Part shown: positions 23,384-31,205 of the stretch, piece by piece
Layout of the letters: every line of letters starts with the position of its first letter
Numbering within the stretch: the first letter of the stretch is position 1
DNA from: Nocardioides ferulae
GTDB taxonomy: Bacteria; Actinomycetota; Actinomycetes; Propionibacteriales; Nocardioidaceae
NCBI RefSeq assembly: GCF_003660455.1
Contig: NZ_QZVR01000021.1
Location: 38,533-102,532 of the forward strand
Reading direction: 5' to 3'
Length of the DNA: 64,000 bases
Position numbers and translations under genes: made by a program
Notes under the pieces: model-generated
Seen by the model: only the letters and a program-made list of their open reading frames with translations
What the model was told of the DNA's origin: nothing
Database searches by the model: none

Positions 23384-26284
23384 ATGAGCCCGGACACCGA
23401 GCCCTCCCCTGCCCTGCGGCCGGGTCGCCGGCGGCCCGCACTGCGCTCGGCAGCCCGGTCGGCGCTGGGCTGGGTGCCGGCGGTGGTCCTGGTGCCGACG
23501 GGGGTGCTGGCGGCCGTGCAGGTCTCCGAGCCGCGGGTCGAGGGCGCCGAGCTACGTGAGCTGCACCCGCTCGAGGTCGGCACCACCTGGGTCTACGACG
23601 TCTACGACCACGGTCGCCCCTCGGGCACCCGGGTCAAGCAGGTCACCGGCCGCGCCGGCGTCGACGCCGAGCTCGACGCGGTCGCCCTGGCGACTCGCTA
23701 CGACGACTTCCCCGGCGTGGGCGAGGTGGCCAACACGCTCTATCTCGGCGTGACCGAGACCGAGATCTCCCAGCACGCGCTGTGGTCGCGGCTCGAGCAC
23801 CAGGCGGTCGACCCGGTCGCGCCGGCGTACCAGCTGCCGGTCGAGGAGGGGCACTCCTGGTCCTACGAGGGGTCGGTGGGCGACGCGACGCTGGTCTACG
23901 AGACGACGTTGAGCGAGGTCGTGGACGTCGAGGTCGGCGGCCGCCGGTTCACCGACTGCGCGCACTACGTCACCGAGAGCGAGTACACCTTCGCCGACGG
24001 CTCCGGCGACCCCGAGCGGATCGAGGAGTGGACCTGCCCCGGCGTCGGGCCGGTGAAGACCATCGACGTGCTGCCCGCGCAGGACATCGAGATCACCGAG
24101 GAGCTGCGCGCCTTCCACGGGCCCGGGCACGCCTGGACCGCCGAGACCCCGGACCCGGTGCGGGCCGACCCCCACGCCGGTGACACGCTCGGCCTGGACG
24201 CGGCCCGCAGCAACCACCTCGACGACGGCGCGTTGCTGCCCGAGCTGGCCTGGAGCGACGTCCGCCGCACCGCGCCCGGGTTCCCGCCGGTCGGCGACGA
24301 CGACGTGGCCGTCACCGCCGAGGTCGACGGGCTCGTCTCCGCGCGCGACCTGCACACCGGCGAGGTGCGGTGGCGGATCGCGCTCACCGGGCCGGTGGTG
24401 GCCGCCCCGGCGCTGGCCGGGGGACTCGTGCTGGTCGCCGACGCCGAGAAGACCCTCTGGGCGCTCGACCTCGCCGACGGCCGGGCCCACTGGGCGCACC
24501 GCTTCGACGACGTCGTCTCCGCCACCCCGCTGGTCGTCGACGACCTCGCGGTGGTCGCCTCCGACGACGCCACGGTGGCCGGCATCGACCTGGCCGACGG
24601 CACCGTGCGGTGGGAGCACGACCTGGCGGCCCCGGCCGCCTCCGCACCCGCCCTGGCCGAGGGGCGGGCGGTGGTCGCCGACCGCGACGGCGGCCTCACC
24701 GCGCTCGACCCGGACAGCGGGGACACCGCCTGGTCCGCCGCACTGGACGCCGCCTGGGCAGCGGGCCCGGCGGTGGCCGGCGGCCGCGTGCTGGCCGCCG
24801 ACGACGGCGGCGGGCTCACCGCGCTCGATGCCGCGGACGGCGGCCTGGCGTGGCAGGCCCGCAGCCGGTACGTCGCGGGAGCCGCGCTCGCGGTCGGCGA
24901 GGAGGCCGTGGTCGTGAACGGCGAGGGATCCCGGCTCGAGTCGTTCGCCCTCGCCGACGGAGAGCGGGCGTGGAGCGTGCCGGTCGACGACACCGAGACC
25001 GCGCCGGTCGTGGTGGGCGACGAGGTGGTCTCGGTGACCACGGACGGCCTGGTCGAGGTGCGCTCGATCGCCGACGGCGGGCGGGTGCGGTCGTGGCCGC
25101 TCCCGCTGCCCGAGCCCGATGCCACGCTGGAGGTCGGCCCGGCGGCCGGCCTGCTCGACGACTGCCTGGTCTTCACCGCCGCGGTCGACGCCGAAGGGCA
25201 CGGCTCGGCCCACTACGCCTACCCGCTCACCGAGGCCGCCCGACGGCGCGGCGTGACGTTCGCCAGCGAGGTGCGGGTGCTGCCGGCCTCCCCGAGCGCA
25301 CCGCCGGCACTGGTCGGCGACACGCTGTTGGCGCCCGGCCAGGACCAGGTGCTCTACCGCAGCACGGCCCCCGACCGGGCCGAGCCGGTGCTGCGCGTCA
25401 AGCAGAGCCTGACCGGCGTCACCCCCGCGAGCACGGACGCGGGGGACCTCGTCGTCGTGCAGAAGGACCGCGAGATCTGGGCCCTTCCCGTCGACGGCGA
25501 CGAGCCCCGCTGGCGGTTCCCCACCGCCAGGCCGTTCCCCGGCTCGCTGCCCGCGGTGGCCGGAGACACCGTGTTCGTGCCGGCTTTCGGGGCCGGCCTG
25601 GCCGCGGTCGATCTGGAGTCCGGGCAACCGCGCTGGTTCCGGCCGATCGACAACGCGGTCAGCAGCACCCCGCCGCTGCCGCTGCCCGGCGGCGACGTCG
25701 TCTACGGCGCCGGCGCGCTCACCCGCTACGACGGGGCCACCGGTGAGCCGGTGTGGTCGGTGCCGGACGCGTCCTTGTTCAGCAACGCGGCGTACGCCGA
25801 CGGGGTGGTGTTCGCCGACATCGTGCGACAGCGCGGGCCGAGCGGGCTGCTGGCGGTCGACGCCGCCACCGGGCGCCGCCTGTGGTTCCGGCCGAACCCG
25901 TGGACCCGGCTCACGCTGGGTCCGGCCGCGGCCGACGGCGTCGTGGTGCTCGCCGACTCGCTCGGCGTGGTCCGGGCCTTCGACGCCCGCGACGGCCGGG
26001 TGCTGTGGCGGCTGCGGCTGTCCACCCCGGCCGCTGGTCGGCCGGTGGTCGCCGACGGGCGGGTCCTCCTCTCCGAGACCGGACACGAGGAGGACCTCTT
26101 CCAGCGGGAGTACCGCGTCACCGCACACGACCTGCGCACCGGCGCGCTGCAGGCCTCCTTCGAGCCGCCCGGGCAGGGCTACGTGTTCAACCCGGCGGTC
26201 GGTGCGACCGACGACGGCACGCTGCTGGTGCCCGCGACGACCTGGCAGGGGATGGTCGTGATGATCCTGGAGCCCCGCGCGTGA
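23384..26284 (+). CDS. Membrane-anchored PQQ-type beta-propeller protein
   Basis: A basic N-terminus leads into one signal-anchor helix (GWVPAVVLVPTGVLAAVQV, about residues 26-46). A 200-residue beta domain follows (HPLEVGTTWVYDVYDHGRPSGT). From about residue 300 there are many propeller blades of PQQ_2 type (DLHTGEVRWRIALTGPVVAAPALAGG, LDLADGRAHWAHRFDDVVSATPLV). No PQQ-dehydrogenase catalytic residues are seen, so it is more likely a binding or assembly scaffold (BamB-like fold) than an enzyme. It begins 15 bp after the M4 gene and overlaps the next gene by 4 bp. Length 966. Function unknown. Confidence 0.85.
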   Translation: MSPDTEPSPALRPGRRRPALRSAARSALGWVPAVVLVPTGVLAAVQVSEPRVEGAELRELHPLEVGTTWVYDVYDHGRPSGTRVKQVTGRAGVDAELDAVALATRYDDFPGVGEVANTLYLGVTETEISQHALWSRLEHQAVDPVAPAYQLPVEEGHSWSYEGSVGDATLVYETTLSEVVDVEVGGRRFTDCAHYVTESEYTFADGSGDPERIEEWTCPGVGPVKTIDVLPAQDIEITEELRAFHGPGHAWTAETPDPVRADPHAGDTLGLDAARSNHLDDGALLPELAWSDVRRTAPGFPPVGDDDVAVTAEVDGLVSARDLHTGEVRWRIALTGPVVAAPALAGGLVLVADAEKTLWALDLADGRAHWAHRFDDVVSATPLVVDDLAVVASDDATVAGIDLADGTVRWEHDLAAPAASAPALAEGRAVVADRDGGLTALDPDSGDTAWSAALDAAWAAGPAVAGGRVLAADDGGGLTALDAADGGLAWQARSRYVAGAALAVGEEAVVVNGEGSRLESFALADGERAWSVPVDDTETAPVVVGDEVVSVTTDGLVEVRSIADGGRVRSWPLPLPEPDATLEVGPAAGLLDDCLVFTAAVDAEGHGSAHYAYPLTEAARRRGVTFASEVRVLPASPSAPPALVGDTLLAPGQDQVLYRSTAPDRAEPVLRVKQSLTGVTPASTDAGDLVVVQKDREIWALPVDGDEPRWRFPTARPFPGSLPAVAGDTVFVPAFGAGLAAVDLESGQPRWFRPIDNAVSSTPPLPLPGGDVVYGAGALTRYDGATGEPVWSVPDASLFSNAAYADGVVFADIVRQRGPSGLLAVDAATGRRLWFRPNPWTRLTLGPAAADGVVVLADSLGVVRAFDARDGRVLWRLRLSTPAAGRPVVADGRVLLSETGHEEDLFQREYRVTAHDLRTGALQASFEPPGQGYVFNPAVGATDDGTLLVPATTWQGMVVMILEPRA

Positions 26285-28176
26285 GCCGCGAGCCCGCCGG
26301 ACCACCGGCGACCGAGGTCCCCTCCGAGGCCCCGCCGGCAGCCCGGCCCGGCGAGGAGCCGGTCCCCCGGCGGCGCCTGCACCGCGCGGTCGTGGCGCCG
26401 GTGCGGCCGGTGTGGGAGGCGACCTTCCGCGACGTCGTCCTCGAGAGCCACCTGCGGCTGCGCGGCCTGAGCCGCTCGCAGCTGCACCTGGCCCGGGCGG
26501 GTCTGGTGATGCTGGCCGGGCTGCTGGTCTCGGTGGTGTTCGTCGACGAGTGGCGCCGCGGCGACCTGCTCGCGATCGGGCAGGACCCGCCGGTCTTCCT
26601 GCCGGTCGGGCTGCTGCCGGTGACGCTGACGGCGTTCCTGGTGGCCTGGTCGCTGCTGCTGTGGGGGGCACTGGCCGCCTCGCCGGCGGTGCGGCTGGTC
26701 GTCGCTGCGCTGTTCGTGCTCACCAACGCCACGCTGCGGGTGCCGATCTCGTTCGAGGTCAACGACCGGGTCGCCCTGGAGTGGGGTCCGGAGCTGGTGC
26801 GGGCCGGCTACTACCTCGCCCCCGGCGCGCTGCTCGCCTCGGTCGTGGCCACGGTCGTGGCCTCGCTGGTCGCGGCGCGGCTGGGCCCGCCCGGGCGGCG
26901 CCGGCTGCGGGCGGCTCGCTGGTGGACGGCGCTGCTGCGGGTGCTGGTCGTCGTCGGGCTGCTCGCGTTCTTCGGCAGCCTGCTGTGGATCCACGTGGTG
27001 TTCGTGCAGGAGGGCTTCCAGGGCAGCGTGCAGGCGATGATGGCCGGCACGATCGTGGAGATCGACGGGCTGCTGCTGCCGCTGGTCTACGTCTCCGCGG
27101 TGGCCGTGGTGGACTTCAGCCTCGACCTCTCCGAGGGCATCGCGCTGTCCGCCCGGTCGGTGGGCGCCCGGCTGGCCCGGTGGCTGCTGGCGGCGCTGCT
27201 CGCGGTGAAGCTGTGGCTGCTGCTCCTCGACGAGCTGGGCGAGTGGGCGGCGTACGTGCGCGAGCGGCCGGTGGCGGTCGTCCGCACGGTCGTCTCTCTG
27301 CTGCTGCTGGCGCTGGTGGTGCGGCTGGTGACGCGGTTCGCGGCCACCGGCGCGTTCGAGATCGCCGAGGAGCGGCTGCTCTACACCTGCAGCGTGGCGC
27401 TGGCCATGCCGTTCATCGCCACGGTGCTGGCGGTCTCGTTCGGCGTGGTGCTGGTCTCCCAGCTGCAGCGGCCCGAGCTGCCCGGGTTCGCGACCTCGTT
27501 CCCGACCGAGCGGCTGCAGCAGTACGGCCTGCCGGCGCTGGCCGCACTCGCGCTGGCCATCGGGCTGTGGCTGTGGGGTCGCGGCCGCTCCGGCCGTCGG
27601 GGCGGCGACCGGGAGCTCGGCTCGGGGCTGGTGGTGGTCACCGCGTGGGCACTGCCGGCGTTGCTGCTGAACCTCACCGACTGGCAAGTGGGGTTCTCCG
27701 AGCGGCTGTTCGACGTGCTGCTCACCCTCGGTGTGGCCGGAGTGCTCGCGGTGCGATGGCGTCGGCTCGACACCGGTGGTGTGGTGACGCTGGCCGCACT
27801 GACGGTCTTCTCGTGGTTCGTGCTGAGCCAGGGTGACTGGATCGCGTTCGTCGGCGGCCTGGTCGGGCTGTCCGGCATCGTGGTCGTGGTGTTCGGTGTG
27901 GCCTACTCGCTGGTGGGCGACGCGGCGTTCACGGCCGGCTCCAGCAGGCGGCTGCCGCAGGGGTCGCGGGTGCTGCTCTTCGTGGGCTACCTGGTGCTGT
28001 CGGTGACGATCCTGCACTGGGTGGAGGCCACGCACTCCCACACCTCCGACGCCGCGACCCAGGCCGGGTTCTTCTACCTGGCCATCCCGATCGCCGCGTG
28101 GCTGGTGGGTCGCCGGCTGGTGCGCCTCGACGAGGAGGTCGAGGAGTACGAGGAGGCGGTCGAGGGTCTCGGCTGA
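26281..28176 (+). CDS. Large polytopic membrane protein of unknown function
   Basis: A 60-residue hydrophilic N-terminus is followed by about 12-14 membrane helices (for example LVMLAGLLVSVVFV, LPVTLTAFLVAWSLLLWGAL, AALTVFSWFVLSQG) and a short acidic C-terminus (LDEEVEEYEEAVEGLG). I recognise no transporter or enzyme motif. GTG start in a GTGA overlap with the propeller gene, so production is coupled to it. The set secreted protease, anchored propeller and this protein may form one envelope complex; that is an inference from gene order only. Length 631. Confidence 0.8.
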   Translation: MSREPAGPPATEVPSEAPPAARPGEEPVPRRRLHRAVVAPVRPVWEATFRDVVLESHLRLRGLSRSQLHLARAGLVMLAGLLVSVVFVDEWRRGDLLAIGQDPPVFLPVGLLPVTLTAFLVAWSLLLWGALAASPAVRLVVAALFVLTNATLRVPISFEVNDRVALEWGPELVRAGYYLAPGALLASVVATVVASLVAARLGPPGRRRLRAARWWTALLRVLVVVGLLAFFGSLLWIHVVFVQEGFQGSVQAMMAGTIVEIDGLLLPLVYVSAVAVVDFSLDLSEGIALSARSVGARLARWLLAALLAVKLWLLLLDELGEWAAYVRERPVAVVRTVVSLLLLALVVRLVTRFAATGAFEIAEERLLYTCSVALAMPFIATVLAVSFGVVLVSQLQRPELPGFATSFPTERLQQYGLPALAALALAIGLWLWGRGRSGRRGGDRELGSGLVVVTAWALPALLLNLTDWQVGFSERLFDVLLTLGVAGVLAVRWRRLDTGGVVTLAALTVFSWFVLSQGDWIAFVGGLVGLSGIVVVVFGVAYSLVGDAAFTAGSSRRLPQGSRVLLFVGYLVLSVTILHWVEATHSHTSDAATQAGFFYLAIPIAAWLVGRRLVRLDEEVEEYEEAVEGLG

Positions 28177-28187
28177 CCGATCCGGGT

Positions 28188-28232
28188 CGTGTGCCTGAGG
28201 ACGCGCCATGGCGCGTCGTGGAGCACACGACC
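28188..28232. repeat. Hairpin family 1, copy 2 (degenerate)
   Basis: Same outer sequence as 9693-9738 (GTCGTGTGCCTGaGGACGCG ... CACACGAC) around a CCATGG centre, but the arms have several mismatches. It lies in the convergent gap between the membrane protein and nirD and may serve as a terminator there. Confidence 0.75.
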
Positions 28233-28278
28233 CCGCCCGACACGAGCGATCAGGCGGACGCGGCCCGCCCCACCCTGG

Positions 28279-28641
28279 TCAGGCCGCGTCCTGCTTGCGG
28301 TGGCCCACCTGCACCACGCCGTCGACGACGCGCACGTCGTAGGCTGGCACCGAGACGTGGGCGTCCTCGAGACACCGGCCGGTGCGCAGGTCGAACGCGT
28401 GCTTGTGGGCCGGGGAGGCGACGAACGGGACGTCGCCGCGGCGGCCGACGATGCCGCGCGCCATCACCGACGCCCGCGCGAACGGGTCGTGGTTGCCGAG
28501 CGCGTAGACCTCCTCCTCGCCGAGCCGGAACAGCGCGATCGCCTGCCCGTGCACGAGGGCGACCGCACCCCGCTCCGGCTCCAGGTCGTCGGCGCGGCAG
28601 ACCGGCTGCCACTCCTCGGTGCCGGCACTGCGCGGCGTCAT
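28279..28641 (-). CDS. nirD: Nitrite reductase small subunit NirD-like (Rieske-fold without cluster ligands)
   Basis: 120-residue protein of the NirD family, the small subunit of assimilatory NADH-nitrite reductase. It has the Rieske_2 fold pattern EEVYALGNHDPFARASVMARGIVG and VPFVASPAHKHAFDLRTG. Cys-His iron-sulfur ligands are absent, as in E. coli NirD where the equivalent region is also DPF and SPLxK. No nirB or nitrate gene is adjacent, so the large subunit must be elsewhere if the enzyme is made. Start ATG. A symmetric element and a GTTAC-type palindrome lie upstream. Confidence 0.88.
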   Translation of the reverse strand: MTPRSAGTEEWQPVCRADDLEPERGAVALVHGQAIALFRLGEEEVYALGNHDPFARASVMARGIVGRRGDVPFVASPAHKHAFDLRTGRCLEDAHVSVPAYDVRVVDGVVQVGHRKQDAA

Positions 28642-28682
28642 CGTGGCCCGAGCCCGGACGCGGTGAGCTGCATTCGTCCTCC

Positions 28683-28743
28683 TTCACCAGAAGGTGAACC
28701 TAGGCCGCCGAGTGTTCGGTCGCGGTTACGCCATGTAACGGCC
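28683..28743. promoter_or_regulatory. Divergent nirD/ispD control region with two palindromes
   Basis: TTCACCAGAAGGTGAA (28683-28698) is a perfect palindrome with a 4-nt centre. About 25 bp further is CGGTTACGCCATGTAACGG, with arms GTTAC/GTAAC. A -10-like TAGGTT for nirD (minus strand) overlaps the first. The second loosely resembles a half of a GlnR nitrogen-control box; GlnR controls nirBD in Streptomyces. The match is weak. Confidence 0.4.
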
Positions 28744-28790
28744 GTGAAAACCCTCGCCGCCCGGTACGCCGCCGGGCCCGGCCCGGCGGG

Positions 28791-28796
28791 TAGCCT
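28791..28796 (+). promoter_or_regulatory. Leaderless-type -10 box of ispD
   Basis: TAGCCT 7 nt before the GTG start of ispD; no ribosome site in between. This decides the start at 28804 rather than GTG 28744. Confidence 0.5.
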
Positions 28797-28803
28797 GCGG
28801 GCC

Positions 28804-29538
28804 GTGTCCGCCGCCGTCGTCATCCTCGCCGCCGGGAGCGGCAGCCGGGTCGGCGCCGAGGTCAACAAGGTGCTGCTGCCGTTGGGCGAGACCCCGGTGC
28901 TCACCTGGTCGGTGCGGGCGGCGCTGACCGTGCCCGATATCCATCGGCTGGTGGTGGTCGTCCGGCCCGGCGAGGAGGGGGCGGTCGCCGACGCGGTCGC
29001 TCCCTGGCTGGGCGAGCGCGAGGCGCTGCTGGTCACCGGCGGGCAGACCCGGCACGCCTCGGAGTGGCAGGCACTGCAGGTGCTGGCCCCCGACATCGAG
29101 GCCGGCGAGATCGACGTCGTGGCGATCCACGACGGGGCGCGCCCGCTGGCCGGGCCCGAGCTCTTCGCCGAGACCCTCGCGGCCGCCCGCGCCACGGGGG
29201 GCGTGATCCCGGTGGTGCCGCTCTCCGGGCTGGTCACCGCCACCGGCGGCGCCGTGCCCGCGGGGCTCGCGGGGGTGCAGACCCCCCAGGCGTTCCGCGC
29301 CGACGCGCTGCTCACGGCGTACGCCGCCGCCGCCCGGGAGGGCTTCGAGGGCACCGACACCGCCAGCTGCCTGGAGCGCTACGGCTCGGTCCCGATCGCG
29401 GCGGTGCCGAGCACCTCGCGCAACCTCAAGGTCACCTTCCCCGAGGACGTCGCGCTGGCGGCCGCGCTGGTGGTCACCCCGCCCTCACCGGGGCCGGTCG
29501 ACGACCCGCTGGACGTGGTCGACTTCGACCCGGCCTGA
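28804..29538 (+). CDS. ispD: 2-C-methyl-D-erythritol 4-phosphate cytidylyltransferase
   Basis: Third MEP-pathway enzyme; joins CTP and MEP to give CDP-ME. The CTP-binding motif AAGSGSRVGAEVNKVLLPLG opens the protein with its essential Arg and Lys; IHDGARPL and VQTPQAF follow, and the late motif is TDTASCLERYG. A short Pro/Asp tail (PVDDPLDVVDFDPA) ends it. Length 244 is normal. It lies head to head with nirD and tail to tail with a degenerate IspD-like gene. Confidence 0.93.
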   Translation: MSAAVVILAAGSGSRVGAEVNKVLLPLGETPVLTWSVRAALTVPDIHRLVVVVRPGEEGAVADAVAPWLGEREALLVTGGQTRHASEWQALQVLAPDIEAGEIDVVAIHDGARPLAGPELFAETLAAARATGGVIPVVPLSGLVTATGGAVPAGLAGVQTPQAFRADALLTAYAAAAREGFEGTDTASCLERYGSVPIAAVPSTSRNLKVTFPEDVALAAALVVTPPSPGPVDDPLDVVDFDPA

Positions 29539-29560
29539 GCCGCCGCCGCTCGGGCGTGCG

Positions 29561-29605
29561 ATCGCGGAACATCACAGGCACCTGGTGCCGGCGACGTTCC
29601 GCGCT
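29561..29605. repeat. Short inverted repeat after ispD
   Basis: GCGGAAC (29566-29572) pairs with GTTCCGC (29595-29601), with CAGGCACCTGGTGCC between; a possible weak bidirectional terminator between convergent ispD and the IspD-like gene. Confidence 0.45.
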
Positions 29606-29633
29606 GACGACCTGGAGTGGAGTGAGCCGGCGG

Positions 29634-30278
29634 TCAGCGAGAGGTGAGCGCCTCGAGCAGCCGGACGTCGTCCTCGGAGGCGACCCGGCGTCCCTCGCTC
29701 GGCGCGGTCACCAGCGCCACGGCGAACCGCTCCCTCAGCCACGGAACCAGCGCCGCGAGGTCGGCGACCGGCAGCTCGGCCACCGCACCGCTGCGGTGCA
29801 GGACGGCCAGCACCGGCGCGGGGAGCACCACCGGAGAGGCGACCGCGAGCAGCTGGTCGCGGTCGACGGTCTCACCGACGCGGCCGTCGGCGGTCTGCTT
29901 GACGGTGTCGGTCACCGGGCGGGTGCCGACCACGACCTCACCGGTCCGCTCGGCGTGCGCGACGCACTCGGCCACGAACCCGGCCGGGGTCATCGGGCAC
30001 AGCGAGTCGTGCAGCACGAACGGCCGCTGCGGGTCGGTCTCCCCGCCGGTGCCGTCGGTGCCGGCGGTCTCGGCACGGGCCGCCAGCTCGGCCAGCTCCG
30101 CGAGCGCGGTGCGGTCCGGGCCGAGGTCGACCGGGCTGACCCCCGCCTCCCCGAGCGCCCACGCCGCGCAGGTCACCAGCGCCTCACCGTGGATCAGCGC
30201 GAACGGCAGCGAGCCGCGCCCCTCCTCGAGGACGGCGCCCAGCAGCGGTCCGGTGGCGTCATACGGGTCGGTCGTCAT
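29634..30278 (-). CDS. Degenerate IspD-like protein (cytidylyltransferase fold, catalytic N-terminus lost)
   Basis: 214 residues that line up with the second half of IspD: VLHDSLCPMTPAGFVAECV matches IspD's IHDGARPLxxPELFAETL, and TRPVTDTVKQTADG with later ASPVVLPAPVL matches the VTDT/TPQ region. The CTP-binding AAGxGxR loop is missing; the N-terminus reads MTTDPYDATGPLLGAVLEEG. A catalytic role in the MEP pathway is therefore unlikely. It is intact and well coded, so it may have a regulatory or structural function. It sits between carD and true ispD on the carD strand. ATG 30278 is chosen; a longer frame to 30341 would run into a repeat. Confidence 0.7.
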   Translation of the reverse strand: MTTDPYDATGPLLGAVLEEGRGSLPFALIHGEALVTCAAWALGEAGVSPVDLGPDRTALAELAELAARAETAGTDGTGGETDPQRPFVLHDSLCPMTPAGFVAECVAHAERTGEVVVGTRPVTDTVKQTADGRVGETVDRDQLLAVASPVVLPAPVLAVLHRSGAVAELPVADLAALVPWLRERFAVALVTAPSEGRRVASEDDVRLLEALTSR

Positions 30279-30300
30279 GGCGACCCCACCGTATGACCTC

Positions 30301-30357
30301 CCCGGGAACGTCATGCGATCCGGTCGCCCCGGCAGCCGCAACGTATGACGTCCCGGG
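30301..30357. repeat. GTCATACG-type inverted repeat (family D), single copy
   Basis: Arms CCCGGGAACGTCAT and ATGACGTCCCGGG pair with one bulge. A related GTATGACCTCCC lies at 30291-30302. Same motif as the duplicated element at 55173-55283. Confidence 0.65.
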
Positions 30358-30377
30358 GCCTCGCCGTCGCGGAAATG

Positions 30378-30411
30378 CGACGAGGCCCCCGGTCTCCCGG
30401 GGGCCTCGTCG
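30378..30411 (-). terminator. GC-rich hairpin terminator after carD
   Basis: Perfect 15-bp arms CGACGAGGCCCCCGG / CCGGGGGCCTCGTCG with a 4-nt TCTC loop, 24 bp beyond the carD stop. No U-tract follows, as is common for high-GC actinobacteria. Confidence 0.75.
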
Positions 30412-30434
30412 GTGCAGCTGGGGGGTGGAGCGCT

Positions 30435-30920
30435 TCAGGAAGCGAGCACCTCGTCGAGCATGGCCTCGGCCTTGTCCTCGTTGGTCTTCTCGGCGAGCGC
30501 GAGCTCGGAGACCAGGATCTGGCGGGCCTTGGCGAGCATCCGCTTCTCGCCGGCCGAGAGCCCGCGGTCGCGCTCGCGGCGCCACAGGTCGCGGACGACC
30601 TCGGCCACCTTCATCACGTCACCGCTGTGCAGCTTCTCGAGGTTGGCCTTGTAGCGTCGCGACCAGTTGGTCGGCTCCTCGACGTGGGCGGCCCGCAGGA
30701 CGTCGAAGACGCGGTCCAGGCCCTCCTTGTCGACGACGTCGCGCACCCCGACCAGGTCGAGGTTGCACGCCGGCACCCTCACGACCAGGTCCTGCTGGGC
30801 GACGATCCGCAGGACGAGGTACTGCCGGTCCTCCCCCTTGATCGTCCGCATCTCGATGTCCTCGATGACTGCGGCCCCGTGATTCGGATAGACGACCGTT
30901 TCGCCGACAGTGAAAGTCAT
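30435..30920 (-). CDS. carD: CarD-family RNA polymerase-binding transcription factor
   Basis: Binds the RNA polymerase beta subunit and stabilises open complexes at rRNA and other promoters. The N-terminal RNAP-interaction domain opens with FTVGETVVYPNHGAA and contains KGEDRQYLVL. The C-terminal helical DNA-binding domain (ANLEKLHSGDVMKVAEVVRDL, GEKRMLAKARQIL) follows. Length 161 equals mycobacterial CarD (162). ATG with AGGAAGGGG upstream and a TAGACT -10 box. It neighbours ispD-like genes and, divergently, the lpqE-like gene two genes away, as in Mycobacterium. Confidence 0.96.
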   Translation of the reverse strand: MTFTVGETVVYPNHGAAVIEDIEMRTIKGEDRQYLVLRIVAQQDLVVRVPACNLDLVGVRDVVDKEGLDRVFDVLRAAHVEEPTNWSRRYKANLEKLHSGDVMKVAEVVRDLWRRERDRGLSAGEKRMLAKARQILVSELALAEKTNEDKAEAMLDEVLAS

Positions 30921-31205
30921 ATGTCAGGTACCCCTTCCTAGGGGACCTAGTCTATCACGCTTCGGCGCCGCTGTGATTCGCGTTTGCGCAGGTCAGAGGC
31001 GCAATCGGGGCTTGACAGGCGTCGGGTCTTCGTGCTGCGGCGCAATCCGGCGGGTGAATCCGGGCGGGCGGCAACACCCTCTTCTACCCCGCCGATCGAG
31101 GGTCGAAACCTCATCGGCGATTGTCGGTCGCACGTCGCGGAATGCCGCCGAATTCGGCCCGAGAAGGGGTAGGCCCACCCGGTCGGGTGACCGATACTGC
31201 CGGGC
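30921..31205. promoter_or_regulatory. Divergent promoter region carD / UbiA gene
   Basis: The carD side shows AGGAAGGGG (ribosome site) and TAGACT (minus strand, 30949-30954). The plus side shows GATACT at 31193-31198, 7 nt before the UbiA-type start, a leaderless layout. The middle has no recognisable frame; its composition is slightly lower in GC than the genes. Confidence 0.5.

Noticed and set aside
23552..26671. 1039-codon minus-strand frame opposite the PQQ propeller gene
   Set aside because: Composition of an antisense shadow, no start context, no motif.
26179..28209. 676-codon minus-strand frame opposite the large membrane protein
   Set aside because: His/Gln/Arg-rich shadow; the plus strand has a regular membrane-helix pattern.
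30921..31205. TTGACA at about 31012 on the plus strand as a -35 element
   Set aside because: No -10-like sequence at suitable distance; the UbiA gene already has a leaderless box next to its ATG.
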